From CBDDEC01 sp965226785 (GTDB lineage Bacteria; Chloroflexota; Dehalococcoidia; UBA2979), in contig CBDDEC010000003.1 in assembly GCA_965226785.1 (NCBI GenBank), positions 186,001-250,000 on the forward strand: a stretch of DNA of 64,000 bases. The letters are read 5' to 3'. Both the position numbers and the translations under genes were made by a program. Within the stretch, counting starts at the first letter, position 1. Every line of letters starts with the position of its first letter. Of the stretch, positions 25,547-32,287 are shown piece after piece. The notes beneath the pieces are model-generated. The model saw only the letters and a list, made by a program, of their open reading frames with translations, searched no databases and was not told the origin of the DNA.

Positions 25547-26181
25547 GAGGCGTCTCCAGCCGCGGCCGGATCTTCGGTCGCTTCGGGCTCAGGCTCGTCA
25601 TCACGGGCGTTGACGAACGCGCCGGTGAGCGCGATGTCGAGCAGCACGGCGACGACGATGACCGGCACGAGGAAGTCGCGGAAGAGGCGTGCGCCAAAGT
25701 CCTCGAAGGCCACGACCGTGGCGGCCGAGCTACCGAACTCGGCGTCGAGGATGGCCGCGATGAAGGTGCCGCCGATCAGCGCTCCGACCATGAACGCGAA
25801 CGGTTTCTGCGCGCCGTCGGTCACGACCGGGTCGTCCTGGGCGTTCGTGAGCATCAGGCCGAAGAGCAGCAGGATCACGACGCCCCCGCCGTAGACGAGG
25901 ATCTGGACGAGGGCAATGAAGTCGCTGACGAGCAGCAGGTAGACGCCGGCCACGCCGAGGAGCGTGGCGACGAGGCAGAGCGCAGCGTGCACCACGTTCG
26001 GCAGCAGTACCGCGCCGAGGGCGCCGCCGACGATGACGGAAGCGGCGAGCCAGAAGACGAACTCGGGCGCTGAGATCTGGTCGCCGATGAGCAGCGCTGA
26101 CAGGACGATCAGGATCGGCGCAGCGACGATCACCGCCAGCGCGCCGCCCAGCATGATGATGCGGTCGAACTGCGAGGGCAT
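25543..26181 (-). CDS. nuoJ: NADH-quinone oxidoreductase subunit J
   Basis: 212 residues from ATG 26181 (MPSQFDRI). About five helices; LLVSDFIALVQILVYGGGVV is the conserved NuoJ stretch. The C-terminus is extended by an acidic, Ala-rich tail (residues 190-212) not seen in short homologues. The frame stays open up to 26289, but the 36 extra codons are Arg-rich and lack membrane character, so the start at 26181 is preferred. A structured gap separates it from nuoI. Confidence 0.92.
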   Translation of the reverse strand: MPSQFDRIIMLGGALAVIVAAPILIVLSALLIGDQISAPEFVFWLAASVIVGGALGAVLLPNVVHAALCLVATLLGVAGVYLLLVSDFIALVQILVYGGGVVILLLFGLMLTNAQDDPVVTDGAQKPFAFMVGALIGGTFIAAILDAEFGSSAATVVAFEDFGARLFRDFLVPVIVVAVLLDIALTGAFVNARDDEPEPEATEDPAAAGDAS

Positions 26182-26221
26182 TGGCAGGCGTTCGAGCACG
26201 AGTGTCGTATTCCCGGTTCGT

Positions 26222-26286
26222 CTAGCGACCGCGCTGCGGTCCACTGTCCTCGCTAGCGAAGCTCCGGGGACTCGCGTCCCGCGGAG
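26222..26286 (-). repeat. Structured intercistronic segment between nuoI and nuoJ
   Basis: Two hairpins sit in the 121-base gap. CTAGCGA (26222-26228) and TCGCTAG (26250-26256) are inverted copies; beside them GCTCCGGGGAC pairs with GTCCCGCGGAGC (26261-26286) with one bulged base. There is no T-run, so an mRNA-stability or processing element is more likely than a terminator. Confidence 0.55.
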
Positions 26287-26302
26287 CATCGCCCGACTGG
26301 CC

Positions 26303-26773
26303 CTAGGGCGCTACCCACTCGTCAATGTTGCCGCTGTGCGACTGCACGAGCAGCTGCGGCAGGTCCATGATCAGGTCCGCGCGGTCGTGCACGGACAGCT
26401 CATGACCCTGCCACGTGTTGTTCATCGCGATCGCATCGAAGTTGCAGACCTCAACGCAGATGTTGCAGCGCATGCAGCGGGCGTAGTCGATCCAGAACTT
26501 GTCGATGATCTTGCGGCGCGTGGAGTTGCCGCCCGCCGTGGTGTGGTTCGGGTTGTCCTTCATCAGGACGGTCATGCACTCGACGGGGCAGGCGCGCTCA
26601 CAGGCGTGGCAACCGGTGCAGTAGGGCTCGTCGATCTCGAAGTCCCAGAGCAACAGCGGGAACGCGCGGTCGCGCTCGGGGATCGGCTTGTGCACGTCTG
26701 GGTACTCACGCGTTACGGGCCCGCGCATGAACGTGGAAAGCGTCGTCAGCATGCTCTTGGCGATGCCTCTCAT
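26303..26773 (-). CDS. nuoI: NADH-quinone oxidoreductase subunit I (2x 4Fe-4S)
   Basis: 156 residues. Two ferredoxin-type motifs bind the N6a/N6b clusters: CTGCHACERACPVE and CMRCNICVEVCNFDAI. These relay electrons towards NuoB. The C-terminal extension ends NIDEWVAP. It lies 46 bases after nuoH; the ATG is followed by an amphipathic lead helix. Confidence 0.96.
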   Translation of the reverse strand: MRGIAKSMLTTLSTFMRGPVTREYPDVHKPIPERDRAFPLLLWDFEIDEPYCTGCHACERACPVECMTVLMKDNPNHTTAGGNSTRRKIIDKFWIDYARCMRCNICVEVCNFDAIAMNNTWQGHELSVHDRADLIMDLPQLLVQSHSGNIDEWVAP

Positions 26774-26819
26774 GGCCGGTCCTCCCGCTCAAGGTCAGTC
26801 GTGGCGCTGCTCATCGCGG

Positions 26820-28007
26820 TCACGACCCGGCCTCGGCGCCCGTGCGTGCCGGGGTGCTCGTCGAGGCGCTGGCGGGACGCGGTCTCGGGCGGCTGACGCT
26901 GCGGTCGATGATCAGGAAGAGGGCGGCGACGCCCAGGATGCCGGGCGGCAGCAGGAACGCCTCGGTCGTGATCGTCACGTTGCCAATGTCGATCGTCCAC
27001 TGGTAGACGAGGAACAGCCCGTTGACGAGGATCTGGACGAACGTCAGCGGCAGCAGCACCTTCCACGAGAAAGCCATCAGCTGATCGACGCGCAGACGCG
27101 GCAGCGTGGAGCGGATCCAGAAGATGACGAAGATCAGCAGCCCGGCCTTGGCGCCGACAAGGCTCAGCTGCCACCAGATGCCGTACCACTCGTCGTTGAA
27201 GCGCTCACCCAGCGGCCACGCCCAGCCGCCGAGGAAGACCGCCGAGGCGATCAGCGCCATGATGAACAGCCCCGCGTACTCGGCCAGGAAGAACATTGAC
27301 CAGCGGATGCCGGAGTATTCGACGAAGGGGCCGCCCACGACCTCGGACTCACCGACCGGGATGTCGAACGGTGAGCGATTGAGTTCGGCGAGGGCGGCGA
27401 TGAAGAAGATGACGAACGGCAGCGGCTGCCAGACGATCAGCGGCACGGTGTCCTGGAACGCCACGATCGTCTGCAGGTTGAGCGTACCGACGACCATCGC
27501 TGCCGCGAGCAGCGAGAGGACGAACGGCAGCTCGTACGAGATCGCCTGCGCAGCGGCGCGCATGCCGCCGAGCATGGCGTAGCGGTTGTCGGAGCCCCAG
27601 CCGGCCATGACCCAGCCGACGATGTTGACCGAGGAGATGGCGACGAAGAAGAGCAGGCCCAGCTCCAGCGCCCGGATCTCCCAGTCGAGGACGAACGGGA
27701 CGACGATGAAGCCCATGAAGATCGGGATGAACACGACGTAGGGCGCCAGCTCGAACACGAACGGGTCCGCGTTCCTCGGACGCAGGTCCTCCTTGCCGAC
27801 GAGCTTGACCGCGTCGGCGACGGACTGCAGCAGACCGAAGGGACCGGTGCGCGTCGGGCCGAGGCGCTGCTGGAAGCGGCCGATGATCTTGCGCTCGGCG
27901 TAGATCAGGCCCATCACCACGACGGTCATCAGGCCGACGATGATCAGCAGCCGCAGCGCCGACTCGGCCCAGACGTTCATCTCGATGCCGAAGAAGTCGC
28001 CGTTCAT
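26820..28007 (-). CDS. nuoH: NADH-quinone oxidoreductase subunit H
   Basis: 395 residues, eight transmembrane helices; it forms the quinone-access cavity. Typical segments: ERKIIGRFQQRLGPTRTGPF, LLQSVADAVKLVGKED, and LNRSPFDIPVGESEVVGG; the loop with RSTLPRLRVDQLMAFSWK is also canonical. The C-terminal 30 residues are an Arg/Pro/Ser/Thr-rich tail. ATG 28007 overlaps the nuoD stop (ATGA). Confidence 0.96.
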   Translation of the reverse strand: MNGDFFGIEMNVWAESALRLLIIVGLMTVVVMGLIYAERKIIGRFQQRLGPTRTGPFGLLQSVADAVKLVGKEDLRPRNADPFVFELAPYVVFIPIFMGFIVVPFVLDWEIRALELGLLFFVAISSVNIVGWVMAGWGSDNRYAMLGGMRAAAQAISYELPFVLSLLAAAMVVGTLNLQTIVAFQDTVPLIVWQPLPFVIFFIAALAELNRSPFDIPVGESEVVGGPFVEYSGIRWSMFFLAEYAGLFIMALIASAVFLGGWAWPLGERFNDEWYGIWWQLSLVGAKAGLLIFVIFWIRSTLPRLRVDQLMAFSWKVLLPLTFVQILVNGLFLVYQWTIDIGNVTITTEAFLLPPGILGVAALFLIIDRSVSRPRPRPASASTSTPARTGAEAGS

Positions 28008-29161
28008 CGATCGACCTCGCTCAGCACAATGTCGATAGAACCGAGGATGACGATGGCGTCCGCCAGGTATTGATTGACGGTCATGTCCCGCAGCGCCTGC
28101 AGGTTGGAGAGGCAGGCGCTCCGTACCTTGAGGCGATACGGGCGGTTGCCGCCGTTCGAGACCAGGTAGATGCCGTACTCGCCGCGCGGCGCCTCGGTGC
28201 GGCAGTAGACCTCACCGACGGGCGTGCGCAGCATGCGCGGCATGCGCTCGGGGAGAAACGGGCCATCCTCGAGGCGTTCGAGGCACTGCTCGATGATGCG
28301 CAGCGACTGGTCCATCTCCTCCAGGCGGCACATGTAGCGGGCGAAGACGTCGCCGTCTTCAGCCGTAATCACATCGAACTCGACCTCGTCGTACTTGAGG
28401 TAGGGCTCGTCGCGTCGGATGTCGAGCGGAACACCCGAGGCGCGCAGCGAGGGCCCGCTCATGCCCCAGTCGATCGCGTCCTCCGGGCCGATCACGCCGA
28501 CGCCGCGGGTGCGCGCCAGGAAGATCTCGTTCTGCGTCAGCAGGCCGTCGATGTCCTTGATGCCCTGCCGCGTCGAGGCCATGACCTCGTGCGTGCGCTC
28601 CACGAAGTTGTCGGGCACGTCCCAGGCGAGACCACCCGGGCGGAAGTAGGCGTACATCATGCGGTCGCCGGTGATCTCCTCAAAGAGGTCGATCAGCACC
28701 TCGCGTTCCCGCCAGCCATAGATGAACGGAGTGCCCAGGATGCCGGTGTCGACGCCAAAGGCGCCCATGAACATGAAGTGCGAGCAGAGGCGGTTGAGCT
28801 CGCAGAGGATCATCCGGATCCAGGTGGCGCGGTCCGGCACCTCGATCTCCATCAGCTCCTCCACGGCCAGCACGTAGGAGAGCTCGGCGTTGAACGCGGC
28901 GAGGTACTCCGTGCGGTCCATGAAGCCGATGCCCTGGCGATAGTCCATCGTCTCGCAGAGCTTCTCGGCGCCGCGGTGCAGGTAGCCGATGTGTGCCACG
29001 ACGTCGCGCACGACCTCGCCGTCGATGGTCATGACCATGCGGAACACGCCGTGCGTCGAGGGGTGTTGCGGCCCGACGTTGAGGAGAAGGTCCTGCGTCT
29101 CGAAGCCGCGGTCGGCACTCTCGGTGTGGATCGACTCCTCGGGGAGCGGGGTGGTCGCCAT
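28004..29161 (-). CDS. nuoD: NADH-quinone oxidoreductase subunit D
   Basis: 385 residues, homologous to the large subunit of NiFe hydrogenase; with NuoB it makes the quinone site. Seen: NVGPQHPSTHGVFRM with the His of the quinone pocket, YLHRGAEKLCETMDYRQ, and the C-terminal GSIDIVLSEVDR. It abuts nuoC with no spacer and overlaps nuoH by four bases. Confidence 0.96.
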   Translation of the reverse strand: MATTPLPEESIHTESADRGFETQDLLLNVGPQHPSTHGVFRMVMTIDGEVVRDVVAHIGYLHRGAEKLCETMDYRQGIGFMDRTEYLAAFNAELSYVLAVEELMEIEVPDRATWIRMILCELNRLCSHFMFMGAFGVDTGILGTPFIYGWREREVLIDLFEEITGDRMMYAYFRPGGLAWDVPDNFVERTHEVMASTRQGIKDIDGLLTQNEIFLARTRGVGVIGPEDAIDWGMSGPSLRASGVPLDIRRDEPYLKYDEVEFDVITAEDGDVFARYMCRLEEMDQSLRIIEQCLERLEDGPFLPERMPRMLRTPVGEVYCRTEAPRGEYGIYLVSNGGNRPYRLKVRSACLSNLQALRDMTVNQYLADAIVILGSIDIVLSEVDR

Positions 29162-29713
29162 CTACGCGTCCTCCGCCGGGTAGCCCATGCCCTCGCCCTG
29201 CAGCACCTCGATCTCGGCGAGCGGGTGCGACTTGCGAAGCGGGAAAGTGTCGGTCATGCCCTCTGGCATGAGCAGCGTCCGCGGATCCGGGTGGCCGTCA
29301 AAGCGCACGCCGAACATCTCCGCGGTCTCGCGCTCGAGCCAGTTGGCGGCGCGCCAGACGGTCGTCGCCGTGTCGACGACCAGCGCGTCGTTGGGCAGCC
29401 GTGTCTTCACGGTGAGGTTGTGCTTCTGCCCGATCGAGTAGAGGTGGTAGACGATCTCGATACCTTCCTCCTCGAAATCGACCGCCGTCAGCGAGCGCAG
29501 GTAGTTGAAGTCGAGCGCCTCGTCGAGCTTGAGCGCGCTGAGGCCGCGCACGACCTCAGCCGGTGGCATGCGCACGATCAGATCGGGCGCGCCGCGCTCG
29601 GGGGCGGCACTGATGCCGGAGAGCGCGCGGTCAACCTCGGCCCAGATCGTGTCCTCGAAGGTGTCTGGGGCCTCGGCCTCGGCCGGAGCGTCGCCGTTGC
29701 CGTCGGTCGTCAT
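29162..29713 (-). CDS. nuoC: NADH-quinone oxidoreductase subunit C
   Basis: 183 residues from ATG 29713, which overlaps the nuoB stop (ATGA). The motif ANWLERETAEMFGVRFDGHP followed by LLMPEGMTDTFPLRKSHP is the family signature. The first 25 residues are Ala/Glu-rich and probably flexible. It is a separate gene, not fused to nuoD. Confidence 0.95.
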   Translation of the reverse strand: MTTDGNGDAPAEAEAPDTFEDTIWAEVDRALSGISAAPERGAPDLIVRMPPAEVVRGLSALKLDEALDFNYLRSLTAVDFEEEGIEIVYHLYSIGQKHNLTVKTRLPNDALVVDTATTVWRAANWLERETAEMFGVRFDGHPDPRTLLMPEGMTDTFPLRKSHPLAEIEVLQGEGMGYPAEDA

Positions 29714-30348
29714 GCGCCCTGGGCCTTCCGCTCCTCCATGATCAGCTCCTGGAGGGCAATGAAGGAGTCGATCAACGCCTCCGGGCGCGGCGGGCAACCG
29801 GGCACATAGACATCGACCGGTACGACCTTGTCGACGCCCTGCAACACGCGGTCATAGCGGGTATAGGGGCCGCCGTTGGTGGCGCAGGCGCCCATCGAGA
29901 TGACCCACTTCGGGTTCGGCATCTGCTCGTAGAGCAGCTTGACGGCGGGCGCCATCTTCTTCGTCACGGTGCCGGCCACGATCATCACGTCCGACTGCCG
30001 AGGCGACGGCCACGGCACGATGCCGAAGCGGTCGAGGTCGTAGTGCGCCATGTAGGTGGCGATCATCTCGATCGCACAGCAGGCGAGGCCGAAGGTCATC
30101 GGCCAGAGGGACGACTTGCGGGCCGCGGCCAGCACGAGGTCGGCCGGGACCTGCATCACGCCGGGCAGGACCTGCTTATAGAGCGCGGTCCCCGGGTGTG
30201 GCTCGATCGGCGTCAGGAGCGGCGCCTCGAACGGGTGCTCGCCCGGGATGATGACGGGCAGCGGTGTCTCCGGGGCCGTCACTGGGGTCGCCGGCGCGGG
30301 TGAGTCGGGCGTGGTCGTCGTCGTGGTGCTCGTGTCGCTTACCGCCAC
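29710..30348 (-). CDS. nuoB: NADH-quinone oxidoreductase subunit B
   Basis: 212 residues if it starts at GTG 30348, overlapping the end of nuoA by ten bases. The four cluster-N2 ligands are in FGLACCAIEM, SMGACATNGG and VPGCPPRPEA. The first 50 residues are unusual: a run of six Thr, then Pro/Ala/Thr repeats (PDSPAPATPVTAPETPLPV). That low-complexity lead is longer than in most NuoB proteins, and a later internal start is not excluded. Confidence 0.93.
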   Translation of the reverse strand: MAVSDTSTTTTTTPDSPAPATPVTAPETPLPVIIPGEHPFEAPLLTPIEPHPGTALYKQVLPGVMQVPADLVLAAARKSSLWPMTFGLACCAIEMIATYMAHYDLDRFGIVPWPSPRQSDVMIVAGTVTKKMAPAVKLLYEQMPNPKWVISMGACATNGGPYTRYDRVLQGVDKVVPVDVYVPGCPPRPEALIDSFIALQELIMEERKAQGA

Positions 30349-30713
30349 TGCAGGGCTCCCTTCTTCCATGCGTAGCCGAGGCCGAGGCCGAGGATGGCGA
30401 TGAAGGCCACCATCGCCCAGTACGCCTGCGGCCCGACCCCGACGAACGAAAGCGCCCACGGGAAGATGAAGACCGCCTCGACGTCGAAGATGACGAAGAG
30501 GATGGCGTAAAGGTAGAAGCGCATCCCGATGTTGGTCGAGGCGCGGCGCAGCGGCAGCATGCCGCACTCGTACGTCGTGCCCTTCTCGCGCTCCTCGGAG
30601 AAGGGCGCGAGCAGGCGCGAGCCGATCAGTGCGGAGAGGACAAGGATGAAGCCGACGATCGTCGCGAGTAGGACCGGGAGATAGTCGCTGAAGAGCTGAT
30701 CGCTTGCGCCCAC
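30339..30713 (-). CDS. nuoA: NADH-quinone oxidoreductase subunit A
   Basis: 124 residues from GTG 30713, which has GGGAG upstream; the frame is open to 30758, but that extension is Arg-rich. Three transmembrane helices, with the conserved loop YECGMLPLRRASTNIGMRFY between the first and second. First gene of an 11-gene operon A-B-C-D-H-I-J-K-L-M-N; no nuoE, nuoF or nuoG is present in the operon or window. The electron donor is therefore not obviously NADH. Confidence 0.94.
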   Translation of the reverse strand: MGASDQLFSDYLPVLLATIVGFILVLSALIGSRLLAPFSEEREKGTTYECGMLPLRRASTNIGMRFYLYAILFVIFDVEAVFIFPWALSFVGVGPQAYWAMVAFIAILGLGLGYAWKKGALQWR

Positions 30714-30811
30714 CAGGCGGGTCTCCCGTTCGAGGCCGCACACGCTGCGAGTTCGCAAAACGAGTTCACAGAACGCAGTGCGGTAGCGCCAGATCCTTCG
30801 TCGGCGGGCCG

Positions 30812-30840
30812 AGCGTATCCCCGGCCCTAGCCAGTGTCAA
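30812..30840 (-). promoter_or_regulatory. Predicted promoter of the nuo operon
   Basis: On the minus strand, a perfect -35 box TTGACA (30835-30840) is followed by a 17-base spacer and TACGCT (30812-30817). Transcription would start near 30805, giving a 5' leader of about 90 bases before nuoA. Confidence 0.7.
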
Positions 30841-30916
30841 CGAATTGTGATCTATGGAACAGATGCCTCGATCAGGCGTCGTTTCGCGCTGGTAATGCGG
30901 GCCGGATGAGCCCTCG

Positions 30917-31843
30917 TCAGGCCGAGCTGGCGTCGGCCGGCGGCCGGGTGCCGCGGGCGATCAGCCAACCGCCGGTAACGACAATCGAGAGCAGGACGAG
31001 CAGCACCCCGGCCATCAGGCCGTACCACCCGACGAAGATCGCTGCGACCACGGCGAAGACGACCCCGGCAAGCGCCCCGAGACCGATCAGACGGGGCATC
31101 ATCGAACGCTGCGCGATGAGCGCGCCGAAGACGACGAAGCTCAGGACGAAGAGGACCAGAGCGATGATCGAGAGCGCCTCAAGCGCGGCCGCCGCGTCAC
31201 GAGCGGCGAACCAGACGTTGTCCCTGGGAATTCCACCCGCGCGCCAGATTGTGGCGTGAGCGGTGAGCTGCACGCCGTAGATCACGGCCGCAAACATCGC
31301 GATCGAGGATGCCACCAGTGCTCCCGCGCCCACCAGCGCGACCCGACCGACATGCGGACGGAAAGTGAGATAGAGGAGCACCGCCGTCGGCAGCACCGCC
31401 ACCGCGAAGGCCGCCTGGAAGACCAGCCTCCAGGTAAACCCGCTCAGTCCGCGCGTGAACGCGGGGAAGTCGGACGTGAAGTAGGGCTCTTCGCCACTGA
31501 GGCCGGGGCCGAGCGCGGCGCCCAGAACCATCAGGAGCACCAGCATCAAAACACCGACACCCGTGGTCCGCTCGATCACAAACGTCGATTGCATGTCGAT
31601 CCCTCCCGTTCGCAGCCGCCAGGCGATGTCGCCAGGCGCGCCGCGCAGTAGCCGGCTCGTGATGTCGCGTGCCAGCGAGGTCGTGCCCTGCCCATCGGCG
31701 GTCGCATCCGCCTCGTGCTCCCACAGGTCCGAGGCGATCAGGTCGCGTCGGCTGTCGCGTGGCGCCTCGTGCGCACCGGCGGTGTAGAACCGCGTCCAGG
31801 CGCGCGCCGTCCCCATCGAGAACCGCAACATCGCTGCACTCAT
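30917..31843 (-). CDS. Multi-pass membrane protein in a PadR-controlled operon
   Basis: 308 residues. The first 80 are soluble (LWEHEADATADGQGTTSLAR and LLRGAPGDIAWRLRTGG), then about six transmembrane helices (near 97-117, 135-160, 170-195, 215-240, 250-270 and 275-292). The soluble start resembles the HAAS-like regions of proteins encoded next to PadR regulators (signal-sensing cytoplasmic domains that end in R-G-A-P-x-D-I-A-W-R). ATG 31843 overlaps the padR stop by four bases. The role is probably a membrane effector silenced by the PadR protein; the stimulus is unknown. Confidence 0.72.
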   Translation of the reverse strand: MSAAMLRFSMGTARAWTRFYTAGAHEAPRDSRRDLIASDLWEHEADATADGQGTTSLARDITSRLLRGAPGDIAWRLRTGGIDMQSTFVIERTTGVGVLMLVLLMVLGAALGPGLSGEEPYFTSDFPAFTRGLSGFTWRLVFQAAFAVAVLPTAVLLYLTFRPHVGRVALVGAGALVASSIAMFAAVIYGVQLTAHATIWRAGGIPRDNVWFAARDAAAALEALSIIALVLFVLSFVVFGALIAQRSMMPRLIGLGALAGVVFAVVAAIFVGWYGLMAGVLLVLLSIVVTGGWLIARGTRPPADASSA

Positions 31844-32196
31844 GGCTGGACCGTACCGGCGCGCAGCGGCGCGACCGCAGCCGCGTCGGCCTCGCCCGCG
31901 GCGGATGCGCGCTCGCCCAGGGCGGTGATGCGGTAGAGCCGGCGTCGCGGGCGGCCCTCGTCGGCGGCCAGCTGGGGGTCCTCCCAGCGGCTTTCGACGA
32001 GCCCGCCCTCATCGAGCCGGTCGAGCGCCCGGTAGAGCGTGCCGTGCCCGGTAAGGCGCTTGGCGCCCTCGCGGTCGCGCATCAGCTTGGCGATGGCGTA
32101 GCCGTGGAACTCGTGTTCACCCGCCGAGGCGAGCTCGATCGCCGCCAGCAGCAGCGAGCGCTCGATCGGGATCAGGGTGCCGGGCTTTCGTCTCAT
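31840..32196 (-). CDS. PadR family transcriptional regulator
   Basis: 118 residues from ATG 32196. The winged helix reads FHGYAIAKLMRDREG, then GHGTLYRALDRLDEGGLVESRWED and RRRLYRITALGE: the Y-R-A-L-x-R-L-x-x-x-G-L and Y-x-I-T motifs are diagnostic. A short C-terminal helix gives dimerisation. It probably represses itself and the overlapping membrane gene, given the palindrome between its promoter boxes. Confidence 0.9.
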   Translation of the reverse strand: MRRKPGTLIPIERSLLLAAIELASAGEHEFHGYAIAKLMRDREGAKRLTGHGTLYRALDRLDEGGLVESRWEDPQLAADEGRPRRRLYRITALGERASAAGEADAAAVAPLRAGTVQP

Positions 32197-32203
32197 GCAT
32201 GAC

Positions 32204-32232
32204 GTTATAAGCAGATATCTGCGCGTTGTCAA
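32204..32232 (-). promoter_or_regulatory. padR promoter with an embedded palindromic operator
   Basis: Minus strand: TTGACA (32227-32232), a 17-base spacer and TATAAC (32204-32209), then only seven bases to the ATG at 32196. Inside the spacer lies the perfect 12-bp palindrome GCAGATATCTGC (32211-32222). A PadR dimer bound there would block RNA polymerase. The short leader implies a leaderless mRNA. Confidence 0.78.
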
Positions 32233-32287
32233 ACGAAGCTCGGCGAACGGACGATGATCGCTCCGAATGGGCCCTCAATAGCGGGCT

